Notes: a model not told the origin generated them from the sequence alone. DNA of 27,800 bases from Candolleomyces eurysporus (GCA_027579435.1 JANBPK010000072.1:1-27800); one strand, 5' to 3'; shown: positions 1-9,428, counted from the stretch's first letter. Translations and numbers: made by a program.

Positions 1-756
1 AAGCGCATCCTGTACAGGGCGTGCGTGGTGCCTATCGCCATACGGCCACAGGCTGCGGTATTTCTAGGGGGCCAAAGTGAAGGGCATCCTCAAAACATTG
101 ACTGCTATGCACTGGAAGGCAGCATGCTGGATTACAGGTGTGTTTCACACCTCACCAACCGGGGGAGTGGAGAGCCTCGCAGGACTACCTCCCATCTGGC
201 TTCATCTGCACAAGCTCTCTCAGAGAGCAGTGATCCGCACAGCAACCTTATCGGATTCCCATCCGCTGAGGTCACTAATGAGGGGGGAACATGCCAAGAC
301 AGCCACCCCCATCTTAGGAGCGTCCTGTTGGAGGCCAGCTGACAGACAGAGAGCGGTGCGTGATGCTGTTACGGAAACTAGCAGCAAGCTACACACTCTC
401 ACCGAAGTCTTCTCCCTGTGTGCGGAGAACACTCCAGGTGAGCGACTACTGGATACGCACCAGGAGAGAGTACTATTCGACAATCTCAATCCCAAGGGAG
501 AGGACGCGCTGCCCAAGCGATGAACCTTCCTTGACACTAAGCAGAGGCAAGCTGCGCAACAACAAGGCATGGTGTGCTGCGGGACGGATTGTTCGGTCCC
601 ACACCGCACGGCACATGGAGAGTCACATCTGTATGTGCAGAACTATTCGCAATACGGGCGGCAGTTGTTAGGGCTACTGCTCTGGAAGGCTGCAACCATA
701 TCATTGTATTTACTGACTCCATGTCTTCGGCATGGAGGTCTCAGGCAGGCACTTGA
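1..756 (+). pseudogene. LINE ORF2 fragment: end of RT plus RNase H
   Basis: This is the downstream part of a non-LTR retrotransposon ORF2, open at the window edge. The first 43 bases read in frame 1 (LYRACVVPIA). The reading then shifts to frame 2 with a TAG after YGHRLRYF and continues to about 523 (WITGVFHTSPTGGVESLAGL), which is the region after the RT palm in this LINE type. A further shift to frame 1 gives a typical RNase H block, CAELFAIRAAVVRATALEGC followed by VFTDSMSSAWR, at about 630-745. The first RNase H strand with its catalytic Asp-Gly is missing between about 525 and 590. RNase H would normally end the ORF, but here it runs straight into an RT segment at about 755, so the copy is rearranged. 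Two frameshifts and one stop make it a pseudogene. Family assignment rests on recalled motif patterns. Confidence 0.75.
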
Positions 757-1215
757 AGTGTGTTCCGCGTGCTCAGCACTGGGTCCTGACCACATTATGT
801 GGCAGCATCTTAAACAGATCCTTGTGCTCCCTGAGTGCAGGAAGATAATCATTGCCCTGGCCAATGGAAGTGTGGAATCTGGACACTGGCCGAGGCATTT
901 CAAGGAGTCAATGTCAGTCGTTATACCAAAACCAAACAAGCTGTCCTACTCTGCCTCCAAGGCATTCAGGCCTATTGTTCTCCTGAACACCCTGGGGAAG
1001 CTTGTCAAGAATCTGGTGGACAGGTTCATGACATATGCGTGGGACCGTGACACCTCTGACCTGAGGAGAGCTGACATTGGCATAGGACAACATATGTGGA
1101 CAATGGCAACATCATCATCCAGTCCTAAAAGATAGACACAGTGTTTGATCTCTTTACAAAGTCAGGGCTTGCGTTGGAACACAACAAGACCGAGCTCTTT
1201 CGCTTCACAAGGGCC
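757..1215 (+). pseudogene. LINE reverse transcriptase core fragment
   Basis: Frame 2 reads GPDHIMWQHLKQIL, then ESGHWPRHFKESMSVVIPKP and FRPIVLLNTLGKLV. These are the fingers and palm entry motifs of LINE RTs. After about 1060 a deletion removes much of the palm and the frame changes to frame 1. This gives Y-V-D-N-G at 1093-1107, where the catalytic motif of the family should be Y/F-x-D-D. A TAA lies at 1126-1128, then the frame resumes as VFDLFTKSGLALEHNKTELF and FRFTRA up to about 1215. There the sequence switches to the reverse complement of an endonuclease domain. The second catalytic aspartate is replaced by asparagine (AAT, explainable by one G-to-A change), so the enzyme would be inactive even without the deletions. 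It belongs to the same kind of element as the flanking LINE pieces. Confidence 0.8.
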
Positions 1216-1890
1216 TTGGTGCTCCACCGCTCTCCTAACATTGGCGCTAAGGGTGTTCAATGTGTTGACAAACACAAGGTCTATGACCAACCTGATGTTC
1301 TGGTTTGCTCTGGACATGTACGTCAGTCCTTGATTGCTGGGTCCCGCATATTCGAGGCCCATGGACGCTGCTGTTTCTACCAGCAGAATGGCGGTCGTCC
1401 GGTGGTGCTGGACCCCCGGGTCCCACTCCCTCAAATGACAGTTGAAGTCCCCTCCCATGTAGATGAGTTGGGGTAGATCCACAGATCTATCGGCAATGAT
1501 CTTGATCACCCGATGTTGATTGTCTGAATATACATTCATGAGATGTGTTGGATCTCCGTTCCCAAAGAGGGAGATTACCATCACATCTCAATCGTCAATG
1601 AGATCTCAACCATACGCCGGCCTTAGCGGGTCCAGGTGTTTCAATACATAGGTCATGACTCTTGGTCTAGACCCCGGTTCCGGTTGGCGCACCATACATG
1701 TCCACTGAGGGTGTCTTGGGGCACCGATTACTGGAGCGCCCTCCTTGCTCATCGCGGAGGGAGCTTGTCTTATCGTCTGCCACCGGGGTTCCTGCAGAAA
1801 TAATACATAGAATTCGTCTTTAGCTGATTTCAAGGAGTACATCAAGGTCAAAATAGTTCTTTGCAACGTTAAACGTAGCTACCCTCACTT
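1215..1890 (-). pseudogene. LINE AP-type endonuclease domain, inverted
   Basis: On the minus strand this begins near 1890 with A-T-F-N-V, the start of the endonuclease fold. It shifts frame once, then gives VLFLQEPRW (catalytic Glu), GAPRHPQWTCMVRQPEPGSR, LRPAYG and VMVISLFGNGD. It continues with YMGGDFNCHLREWDPGV (the GDFN motif), HRTTAILLVETAASMGLEYA and VIDLVFVNTLNTLSANVRRA. The terminal S-D-H motif should follow VEHQGP but is lost at the junction near 1215. Two TGA codons lie at about 1590-1605 in an otherwise continuous frame, both readable as CGA-to-TGA changes. The domain nicks target DNA for target-primed reverse transcription in such LINEs. It converges head-on with the plus-strand RT fragment, so the locus is rearranged. 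Confidence 0.8.
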
Positions 1891-1939
1891 CACTCTGTGG
1901 TCCCGCTCTTCTTCTTGAGCTAGGCATTGGAGGTGGTCA

Positions 1940-2127
1940 TGTTAAAAGTGATAACTAGAGGCAGAGTACTGAACTAAGGGACTCCAGGATGCGAATCTAC
2001 AGTTTAAATAAGCTCTATACAGTCATGTGATGAGATAATGATCAGATAGTGATAAGATATGATAAAACCAGATAAAAGCGAATTAAACCATGTAGGAGTA
2101 CAGTCACAAAGTCACTTCCTTCTAACA
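1940..2127 (-). repeat. Copia 3' LTR
   Basis: This is a 188-bp LTR starting TGTTAAAAGTGATAACT and ending CCTTCTAACA on the plus strand. It aligns nearly base for base with the LTR at 5610-5819, with scattered, mostly transition, differences. It lacks about 22 bp present in the other two copies, just after the GGCAG near its left end. A purine-rich tract abuts it on the internal side, which identifies it as the true 3' LTR. Confidence 0.92.
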
Positions 2128-2140
2128 CACTCCCCTGACT
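2128..2140 (-). promoter_or_regulatory. Polypurine tract of the copia element
   Basis: On the minus strand the bases immediately before the LTR read CAGGGGAGTG, followed by TGTTAGAAGG of the LTR. A purine-rich run directly upstream of the 3' LTR is the plus-strand priming site of LTR elements. The other internal junction, at the intruding LTR (2605), has no such tract. Confidence 0.75.
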
Positions 2141-2151
2141 GTGACAAACTC

Positions 2152-2394
2152 CTAATCCACCACAAGTCCCATCCTCTGTCTCGCAAGTCGGATTTGAGGA
2201 AGTGCTAAGGCCTTGGTCAGTGCGTCTGCTGGTTGCTCGGTGCCGGGGATGTGAAGCGGAGCAATAGTGCCTCCTTCTACAACATCTCAGAGCCAGAAGA
2301 ACCGCAAATCAAGAAGATGCTTCATTCGTCCAAAGTGCTCTGGGTTCTTGCTAACACTGATAGCGGACTGGTTGCCGCTATGGAGAGGTGAAGC
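2152..2394 (-). pseudogene. Copia RNase H C-terminal segment
   Basis: In one minus-strand frame this reads GNQSAISVSKNPEHFGRMKH, then LDLRFFWL, a TGA stop (plus-strand TCA at 2287-2289), then DVVEGGTIAPLHIPGTEQPA and DALTKALALPQIRLARQRMG, ending LVVD and a TAG at 2152-2154. DNQSAI, KHIDxRxHxxRD and QxADxxTK are hallmark motifs of the copia RNase H end, and this copy matches them closely. The D of DNQSAI is G here. The internal stop sits where the family has Arg (CGA to TGA). The segment is cut off on its N-terminal side by the intruding LTR at 2395, so the catalytic part of RNase H is absent. The natural stop lies 12 bp before the PPT, as expected. Confidence 0.88.
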
Positions 2395-2604
2395 TGTTAA
2401 AAGTGATAACTAAAGGCAGGGGACTGAAGTCCTCAAGTCAGAGTACTGAACTAAGGGACTCCAGGACGGAAATCTACGGTTTAAATATGCTACAGACGAT
2501 CATGTGATGCGATAACAATGAGATAACGATAAGATATGATAAAGGAAGATAAAACCACATCAAACCATGCTGGAGTGTAGTCACAAAGTCACTTCCTTCT
2601 AACA
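2395..2604 (-). repeat. Third, intruding copia LTR
   Basis: This 210-bp copy of the same LTR has TGTTA...TAACA ends. It is more diverged than the two terminal copies (for example in the ACAATGAGATAACG region). It sits inside pol, between the RT N-terminal half and the RNase H end. It has no PPT or primer-site neighbour and no matching 5-mer flanks (GAAGC and CGATC), and roughly 1 kb of pol is missing across it. It is best read as a solo LTR with an accompanying deletion, or as the product of recombination between copies. Confidence 0.88.
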
Positions 2605-3300
2605 CGATCTGACTGCAAACATGTGAAGCCGAGCTTGAGAAGCACAGAGTGAAGCTTCTTATTCCATTGCCTGGCTGCTTGCTTGAGTCCATAGAGTGAT
2701 TTCTTGAGTCGGCACACTATGTTGGGACCGCCTTCATGGAATCCCTCGGGCTGACGCATGTAGATGACTTCCTCCAAGTCCCCATTTGTGAAAGCAGCCG
2801 AGATATCCACAGAGCGAAGCTCCATGTCCTCAATGCCTGCAGCAGCAAGAGTAGTGCGCAGAGTCGCAGCACGGAACGTGGGGGAGTAGGTGCCGTCATA
2901 GTCAATCCCAGGACATTGTGAGCAAGCTTTCGCAACAACTCTACCCTTGTAACACTCCACTTCACCTGTAGACGTCCGTTTGGTTTTGAAAACCCAACCA
3001 GATGGAATAGCCTTCTCCCCGGGAGGCAACTCAACAAGCTCCCAAGTCCCATTGGCAATGAGTGTGAGGATCTCGTCTGCAGCTGCTGCTTCCCAATGCT
3101 GCGCTTGAGCCAAAGCCATAGCCTGCTTGAATGTCCTTGGATCTCCACCCACTTGAGCTGCGTGGACCTCCGCATAACCACCAAGCTCATTGTCACTATC
3201 ATCACTGTCTGCGATTGCAGGAGATGGATGTCTTGGTTCCCAGTAGGTGGGACGAGCCTGGCAGAACGACTGGAGCAACAGGAGGGGGCGGAGCAGGAAT
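2605..3300 (-). pseudogene. Copia reverse transcriptase, N-terminal half
   Basis: The frame reads AMALAQAQHWEAAAADEILT, then NGTWELVELPPGEKAIPSGW, VFKTKRTSTGEVECYKGRVV and GIDYDGTYSPTFRAATLRT. It continues ELRSVDISAAFTNGDLEEVI (first catalytic Asp region), YMRQPEGFHEGG, VCRLKKSLYGLKQAARQWNK and LLKLGFTCLQSD. This is the RVT_2-type fold of Ty1/copia RTs and is well preserved. The frame ends at the LTR junction just after LQSDR, so the YVDD active-site strand, thumb and connection are missing. An N at 3301 coincides with a frame change from the upstream linker. The enzyme would copy the element RNA into DNA inside virus-like particles. This copy cannot. Confidence 0.9.
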
Positions 3301-3301
3301 N

Positions 3302-4645
3302 GGGATCTGGCGTAAGAGGTGGGGTGCGCTGAGGACGCTCGTATGGACGTGGAGCAGGTCTAGGTACCTTCCACCACTCCCCTGGCTTCTTCACCTCGCG
3401 CTGGGATTGCCTGAGAATGGCTGGAGCTGCCGGAGGCACTGGGGGCGCAGGAGGCTGTGGAGCGGGTTGAGGAACAGCCAGAGGTGGAGGAGGCAAGTCC
3501 AAGAACGGAGCTGGAGCTGGCAAAGCGGCCGGAGAAGGAGGGTTTGAGTTGGGTACTGGAGGTGTTGGGAGAGCGTTAAGACGTGGTAGAAGTGTCTCGG
3601 AAGCGTCGGAGTCTTCCGGAGCAATGGGTAACAAGATAGAGTTGGAGGGAGCCGGAGTTGAGCATTAGGTGTTGTTTCCTTTATGGAGAGGCCGGGGAAC
3701 ACGCGCTCGTCGAACTCTGCGCACTCGGAGATGATGAACTGCTTGGTGACTGGATTATAAAAGGTCCAGGTGCTGTAGTCAGGCGGGTACCCAACAAAGA
3801 TACACTTTTGCATGTGCGACTCCAGCTTCTTGCGCTTGTCCTTCTGTACAAAGACATAGGCAGTGCACCCAAACACTCTGAAGCGACTGAGGTCAGGTTT
3901 CCTGCCGAACCACGCCTCGAACGGAGTCCTGTCTGGCAGTGAGGCAGTGGGGAAGCAGTTCCAGACCTTGACCTGCGTGGCAAGACATCTCCCCCAGAAG
4001 CGGACAGGTAAGCTGGCCTGTGCTAGCATTGCTGTGACGTCCTCCAGCATAGTCCGGTTTGCGCGCTCTGCATCACCGTTCTGCTGAGGTTGATTGCGGG
4101 CCATGTGAGTGCGTAGAATCCCCGACTCGTCACAGAAGCTGTTGAACTCCTTGGACATGTAATCCCCGCCGTTGTCGTCGTGTAAAGCCTTGATCTTCCG
4201 ACCCAACTGGTTCTCAGCCAGCGCTTTGAACAGCTTGAANGNGTTGAATGTGTNGCTCTTCCTCTTNAGGAGCACCACGACCCAGTAGCATGTATGGTCG
4301 TCGATAAACACGCACCAATAGCGGTGTAGAAGCTGAAAGAGGGCCACAGAGGTCGCTGTGAATAAGGTCAAGCGGTGCAGAAGCACAATGGCCAGTGGAG
4401 GGGAAGGGAGAAGAGTGCATTTTCCCAGCAAAGCAGGGCTTGCAAATGGGATCGCGCTTCACAGAGGACGAGAGGGTAATGCCAGTGGCTAGACCATTCG
4501 AGATGAGCTTCTGGATGTCTGCTGAGTTGTGGTGACAAAGGCGCTCATGCCACAGCTGGAGGTCGAGTGAGCGCGTTGTGATTGCACAGGCAGCTTCAGA
4601 AGCAGGTATAGTTGTCCTGTTGATGTAGGCAGCATTGTTGGGCAT
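3302..4645 (-). pseudogene. Copia integrase and proline-rich linker
   Basis: Minus-strand order from 4645: LWHERLCHHNSADIQKLI and DPICKPCFAGKMHSSPF form the H-H-C-C zinc-binding GAG-pre-integrase region. LIHSDLCGPL carries the first catalytic Asp, LHDDNGGDYMSKEF the second, and NGDAERANRTMLEDVTAML the Glu of the DDE triad. These are followed by TPFEAWFGRKPDLSRFRVFG and FVGYPPDYSTWTFYNP. A frame change near 4320-4330 separates the first Asp from HRYWCVFIDDHT. Four Ns at 4240-4267 fall in the KRKSDTF region. From about 3634 to 3302 follows a linker very rich in Pro, ending REVKKPGEWWKV, typical of the span between copia integrase and RT. Catalytic residues are present, but the frame is broken. 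Confidence 0.88.
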
Positions 4646-4757
4646 GATTCGAGCTCAGAAAAGTGTCACTGAGCTGCGCATGAAGTGCATAAAGATGGAA
4701 TCAACCTGAAATTCGAAGCCACAGCACCGGGTAAGATACAGACAAGATAGAAGGTTG

Positions 4758-5420
4758 CTACAAAGCTGCGGAACATGTAAGCTCCACAGAGCGCACTGAC
4801 TTCCTCCCAATCACTGGGTCAATGACCACAGACCCAATCCCCACGGAATGAATGAAACTTCCATCTGCTAACTTGACTGAAACATGATATGGGCAGTACT
4901 TGCACATCCAGTGGCAATGAGGCATCATTGTTGAAGTGCAGCCTGTGTCTGTGTTCCAACGGAAGTTAGTGTGGGGTTGGATGAGGAAAGAAGGATCAGG
5001 GAGATCCGAAACAGCACTTGCATTGCCTGCAAACTCTGCGGCTGGGACAGTCGCAGCAGTCTCTTGAGCCTTCTTGGCGCCCTGGCATTGCTTCCAGGTT
5101 CCTCTTGATGTGGCCTGCTTGCGAGTATTCTCCTGAGCACGGGCGAAGGTGCGGCAAGTCGATTGCGTGTGACCAGGACAGGAACAGAAGTCGCATTGAA
5201 GCAGGGCGGAAGCGGCGGCCATAGCAGCGACAGAGACAGCATCAGCAGCATGACGACGGCGCTGAATCTCCTCCATGAGGAACACTTGCTGAACTGTGTC
5301 CTTGTCAAGCTGGTCCATAAGAGCTGAGGCGCTAAGCAAATGGGGCACAAATTGGAAGAGACCAAATTTGCTGGCAAGCGGAAGTGGTTGAAAATGGGGT
5401 ATTGACGAATGCGCTGGCGT
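4758..5420 (-). pseudogene. Copia gag remnant, zinc knuckle and protease
   Basis: The minus-strand frame contains LMDQLDKDTVQQVFLMEEIQ, matching the end of a UBN2-type Gag domain. It is followed by a CCHC zinc knuckle (C-D-F-C-S-C-P-G-H-T-Q-S-T-C, spacing CX2CX4HX4C) that would bind element RNA. Then come Gly/Lys-rich sequence and the protease start FRWNTDTGCTSTMMPHCHWM, where D-T-G is the catalytic triad, followed by VKLADGSFIHSVGIGSVVID. Only about 200 bp separate the LTR from this Gag end, too little for a whole Gag, so the Gag N-terminus has been deleted. Between 5420 and 5609 I see no Gag sequence I can place. The frame breaks near 4750-4760 before the integrase region resumes. Confidence 0.83.
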
Positions 5421-5587
5421 CTGAAAGACTGTGCAAAACATCAATGCGCTGGCAGTGAAAGCAAGTGCGGAGATAGGAATTGAATTCCAGGTGAACCAGA
5501 GGGCATAGAGGCACGATTCATTAGGGAACAAGGGAAACCTGTGTACACAGTGGGTAAGTGCAGGAATAAACAAACTTGAAGAACTTG

Positions 5588-5609
5588 TCAGCGGCCGAGG
5601 CTCATGACT
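5588..5609 (-). promoter_or_regulatory. Presumed primer-binding-site region of copia
   Basis: Immediately inside the 5' LTR the minus strand reads AGTCATGAGCCTCGGCC. Position makes this the tRNA primer-binding site. It does not resemble the usual initiator-Met TGGTATCAGAGC of copia elements, and I cannot name the priming tRNA. Confidence 0.45.
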
Positions 5610-5819
5610 TGTTAAAAGTGATAACTGCAGGCAGGGGACTGGAGTCCTCAAGTCAGAGTACTGAACTAAGGGACTTCAAGATGTGAATCTACAGTTTAAA
5701 TAAGCTCTATATAGTCATGTGATGAGATAACAATCAGATAGCGATAAGATATGATAAAACCAGATAAAAGCAAATTAAACCATGTAAGAGTGCAGTTGCA
5801 AAGTCATTTCCTTCTAACA
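5610..5819 (-). repeat. Copia 5' LTR
   Basis: This is a 210-bp LTR with TGTTA...TAACA ends, the 5' partner of the copy at 1940-2127. It contains the GGACTGGAGTCCTCAAGTC stretch missing from that copy. Its outer edge at 5820 abuts the inside of another copia copy rather than unique sequence. Confidence 0.92.
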
Positions 5820-6440
5820 CACAGATGGGATCGTGCTTTGCAGACAATGAAAGGGTGATGCCAGTGGCTAGCCCATGAGAGATGAGCTTCTGAATCTCTG
5901 CCAAGTTGTGGTGATACAGGCTTTCATGGGGGAGCTGGAAGTTGAATGGGCATGTGGTGATTGCGCAAGCAGCCTCAGAACCACGTAGAGTTGTCCCGTC
6001 GATGTAGGTGGCGTTGTTGGGTGTGATTCAAGCTCAGAACAGAGTGACTGAGTTGCGCATGAAGTGTATGAAAAAGGAATCAACAACACCGGATAAGGTA
6101 AAGACAGGACAGCAGGTTGCTACAGAGCTGTGGAACGTGGGTAAGCTCCACAGAGTGCACTGACTTCCCCCCCCAATCACTGGGTTAACAATCACTGGGT
6201 CAATGACCACAGACCCAATCCCAGCTGAATAAATGACACTTCCATCTGCTAACTTGACCAGAATGCGGTATAGGCAATAATTGCGCATTCAGTGGTGGTG
6301 CAGCATCATTGTTGAAGTACAGCCTGTGTCTGCATTCCAACGGAAGTCAGCGTGGGGTTGGATGAGGGAAGAAGGATCAAGGAGATTTGAAACAGCACTT
6401 GCATTGCCTGCAAACTCTGCAGCTGGGATAGTGGCAGTTG
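5820..6440 (-). pseudogene. Second copia copy, protease to pre-integrase fragment
   Basis: This aligns along its length with 4443-5060 of the first element. From the right it reads FAGNASAVSNLLDPSSLIQP, FRWNADTGCTSTMM (protease D-T-G), NYCLYRILVKLADGSVIYSA and GIGSVVIDPVI. A degraded GAG-pre-integrase region follows, ending at the LTR at 5819. It contains several frame changes, a 15-bp tandem duplication and deletions relative to the first copy. Sequence similarity to the first copy stops abruptly near 6441. It is an independent older insertion of the same family. The rest of it is not found on the other side of the first element, so simple nesting does not explain the arrangement. Confidence 0.85.
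6174..6203. repeat. 15-bp tandem duplication
   Basis: CAATCACTGGGTTAA is followed directly by CAATCACTGGGTCAA. The first copia copy has a single unit at the equivalent place (CAATCACTGGGTCAA near 4808), so this is a local duplication with one later transition. It adds five codons without changing frame. Confidence 0.85.
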
Positions 6441-8099
6441 CTTCAAGGACGAGTGGTTTCCTGATTAGGAAGGTGGTGGTCAGAGGACAAGAAGTGTGTG
6501 ACCATTGGATTCTGCCAGTGTGCTCATGTAATTTCACAATCCTTTCTATCATTTTTGTTCATTCTTTCTGACCTTTTTCTTTCATTTGTTTTCATGACTT
6601 TGTTTGTGTTTAGTCCAATTGCATCCCCTCTCTATCCTAACCTGTCTGTGCAATGCCAAATGGTCCAAGACTTTGGTTCAGATTATGCTCAATTATCTTA
6701 CAGGAAGCATTGGACTTACTGCACACATGTATTTCTTCTTCCTGATTCCATCTTCTGCAGAGACTATACAAACATATGCTTTTACCAAAAATGCATTCTA
6801 CTAAAATACATTCAATGCAGAGCTCCAGACACTGCACCACCTTGCACCCTTGAAATATACCCCATTGATCATTTTGACAAGCTCTACTTCCCTCTGCCAC
6901 TGCATCACTCTTTCCTTTTATTGTTATCACATACTCAGCATACCAAATGCAGACTCTCCCATTCTCCATGAATGCATCAACCTTATCACCACCCCAAGCT
7001 GTGTTGGTCTTGTACTGTTCATCCCTGAGGGCACCAATAAAAATTTGTCAGGTATTATGTCGCCAATTATCAAACCAGATTTGAGAGATGACCTTCAAAG
7101 AGATGTTCACCATTTCAATCTGTAGCCTATTATTTTATGATTTACTTGATTTATGAACAAAAGAAAAATCAATCATTGCTCTTAATGTCATTTACCAAGC
7201 TTGAAAATTATTAGTTGAACAAAAATTATAAGATAGATCAAACTTATTAGCCAAGCAATAATCATTAGTGATCTAACAATTAGTGAGATGGAAATTATTG
7301 GACAGCTGAAATTTACACATTGCTTCAAAAAGAAAAATATTACCATTAGTTGCCAAATTATTATTAAACTGAAAATTATTGACTGTATAAATATTCAGAT
7401 TAGTATATTTTGATCCAGTAATGATGGCAGCTTATATAAGATCACATATATCAATTTTTAATGATTAGATAGTCAATTGATTATTACTCTTGTCTGAGCA
7501 AAACAATCATAAATAATCATCTAGAAAGGCCAGAAAAATCAAAAACAATCAAAACCCACCTTTGACTGGCACTTGGACATTGCAAAAACCTTGATGCTCT
7601 GCCAGTTAATCCTTAGTATCTTTACTATTACTAAAGCTATAATGATTTTTTCTTTATTGGCAAAAATTTTACATTGAGAGCTATTGATTTATCCAGNAAA
7701 AAAAATAAATCAATGATTTTTACTATTGTTTATAATTTGACAAACTGTTACAATTTTTAATGTGCCAATAATTTTAGAATAATTCTTGATAATAAGCACA
7801 GTCTATTGCCATTTATCAAATTAGCAGTAACAGCTTATAATAATTTCTATTAATATCCCTCGGTCATAGTAGTGAATGCATGGGTATAATAATTTTGTTA
7901 CAGATAAAGAAATTGTCAAGTTCTAATCAGCCAAATGAAATATGGGAAAGAAAGTCAGTGCAACCAGAATCATTATCAAATATTTAGAAAGGCTCTCCAT
8001 GATGAGAAAGGAAAGAATGTGACTGTTATATGAGAATGAAGTTAGTGAGTTTAAGGCTTCACCACTAACCTGACACTATATTGACTTTAAGTGAGCTGG
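6441..8099. other. AT-rich stretch, no recognisable gene
   Basis: Base composition drops sharply in GC after the copia fragment. Open frames at 6498-6971 (+) and 6637-6969 (-) overlap and have no motif I recognise. The first is Leu/Phe/Ser-rich and contains GTNKNLSGIMSPIIKPDL-like sequence further on (7035-7110). From about 7130 to 8000 there are stops in all frames and many TTATTA/AATAAT runs. It is probably old transposon sequence decayed beyond recognition. Confidence 0.5.
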
Positions 8100-8870
8100 T
8101 TTTAAGCCTGTGTAAAGGCAGACTTCTTTACAAATGAACTGGATTTCAGCCTCACTGCATATCAGCAAATTGTAGCAGAGTTATTCAAGTATACCTCCAT
8201 AAAGAGTGCATGGGGCATGGCATACTATGCCGCTTGATTGTGACTTGTTGAACACATCAAGCCTGAGGAGAGCATTGCAATCTCCATTTTTGCTTCATTG
8301 CAGAAGTTCTCTGAAGAAAAGACTATGAATGCCACTTCAAGCTTACCATGACCTATGCAAAGCTTTTCACTACCTAGAAGCAGCTCTCTAACAAATCAAA
8401 TGGTTTTGCCACCCTGAAAAAACAAAAAAAAATGCCTGAATCTTCTCTTTAATGTGGTTTGCTTTAAAGTCATGTTAAAGCAGGTGGCCAAGCTGGAAAA
8501 AAAAAAGACAGGAAGCTCTCCAAAAACAAAAAAGAAAAGACTAGTNAAAAAAGACAAGAAGAATACAAAAAATAAGAAAGATAGGAAGAATAGGAAAGAT
8601 AAGAAAGATAAAAAAGACAAAAAGAACAAAAAAGACAAAAATAACAACAAGAACAGGAAAAAAAAAAAGAGCAAGAAGGCAATAAGACTGACAAAAAGCA
8701 CAAAAACAACAACACTAACAAAAAGCACAAGACCAATAAAAAGAATGCTCAAGCAATGCCTTTGTTTCAAAGAAAATCAGCTTGAAAGAAGTGGAACCCA
8801 GTGGAGGAAGCACAGTGAAAAAGTTGGCATGTCAACACTGCCATGTTCATGATACTCACAAATACAGAAG
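8100..8870 (+). pseudogene. Lysine-rich, possibly Gag-like remnant
   Basis: One plus-strand frame from about 8150 reads LTAYQQIVAELFKY, two stops, then LVEHIKPEESIAISIFASLQ and KFSEEKTMNA. This is helical-looking sequence. From 8454 a frame with no stop for 132 codons becomes almost pure Lys/Asn/Asp (KKDKKDKKNKKDKNNNKNRK). Just after, near 8829-8875 in another frame, A-C-Q-H-C-H-V-H-D-T-H appears, a Cys/His cluster resembling but not matching a zinc knuckle. Helical domain, basic tract and Cys/His cluster in that order would suit a retroelement Gag, but I recognise no family and the frames are broken. The lysine tract could equally be a simple purine repeat. Treat the Gag reading as a guess. 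Confidence 0.3.
8514..8725. repeat. Imperfect purine-rich low-complexity tract
   Basis: About 210 bp are almost all A and G with occasional C/T, built from variants of AAGAAAGAT, AAAAAGAC and AAAAAGAAC. The antisense open frames over it are Phe/Leu/Ser-rich shadows. Confidence 0.7.
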
Positions 8871-9428
8871 CCACTTTCTTGTTCAACTTCACAGCAAGTG
8901 GTGGCTATACTGAGTATACATATAAGTATACATTTGCAATGTATTGGAAAGCATTGGCATTATTGCATTGCAGACGATAAAATGTTGCCAAGGCTTAAAG
9001 CGGTAAAGGTCCGTGAGATGAATTGCAGTGCTCTCAAGCTCTCCTTTCAGGTATTGTTCTCTGCAAGGGCATTCAGGATGAGAGAAATACATGATTTCTC
9101 AGCCTTTAGTGTCACAGGCTGCTGGAACTATGCGCCAAACCTCGGCCAAGCTTGTCATCATCATTGAGTATCTGAGAATCTAAAAGGGATGCTTTGTTGA
9201 CAATAGAAGCTCAAACGAGCACAGATTTACGTACCTTGCATAAGATTTTGAAAGATCTGGATTAGGTAAGGATCCGTTGCACTTGCCTACCTAGCAATAT
9301 GCGAAAGGCCACCATATATGGCAGTCGCATACACCTGTACTATATGCACCAGCCCACATTGCTTAAGTCCTGTGTTTAACGGTCTAGCCTTAGAGGTTGC
9401 ATTAAATGAGGTTTTTTTGTAATACACA
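8871..9428. other. Stretch without recognised gene
   Basis: A plus-strand frame at 8898-9167 is open for 89 codons but shows no motif I recognise and looks incidental. GC content rises slightly. Nothing else can be supported here. Confidence 0.4.

Larger units (their letters stand above)
1940..5819 (-). mobile_element. Ty1/copia LTR retrotransposon, defective, with intruding third LTR
   Basis: Read on the minus strand, the order is LTR (5819-5610), primer-site region, truncated gag with zinc knuckle, protease, integrase, proline-rich linker, RT N-terminal half, foreign LTR, RNase H C-terminus, polypurine tract and LTR (2127-1940). This protease-integrase-RT-RNase H order defines Ty1/copia. 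Both LTRs have TGTTA...TAACA ends. The PPT next to the left LTR and the primer-site position next to the right one show these two are the original pair. Flanking 5-mers (GGTCA at left, CACAG at right) do not match, so there is no clean target-site duplication. Frameshifts, a stop and loss of the RT catalytic half make it non-autonomous. Confidence 0.9.

Noticed and set aside
1215..1890. Twin-priming 5' inversion of a LINE
   Set aside because: Twin priming leaves the inverted 5' part upstream, pointing away from the 3' part. Here the endonuclease and RT converge, and RNase H lies upstream of the RT.
2717..3634. A single 305-residue gene on the minus strand
   Set aside because: Only its first third (the proline-rich linker) is real. 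After the N at 3301 it runs out of frame across the RT.
6498..6971. A 157-residue plus-strand gene
   Set aside because: It has no recognisable motif, overlaps an equally open antisense frame, and spans the end of the copia fragment.
8396..8770. A membrane-like Leu/Phe/Ser-rich open frame on the minus strand
   Set aside because: It is the antisense shadow of the purine-rich lysine tract and has no other support.
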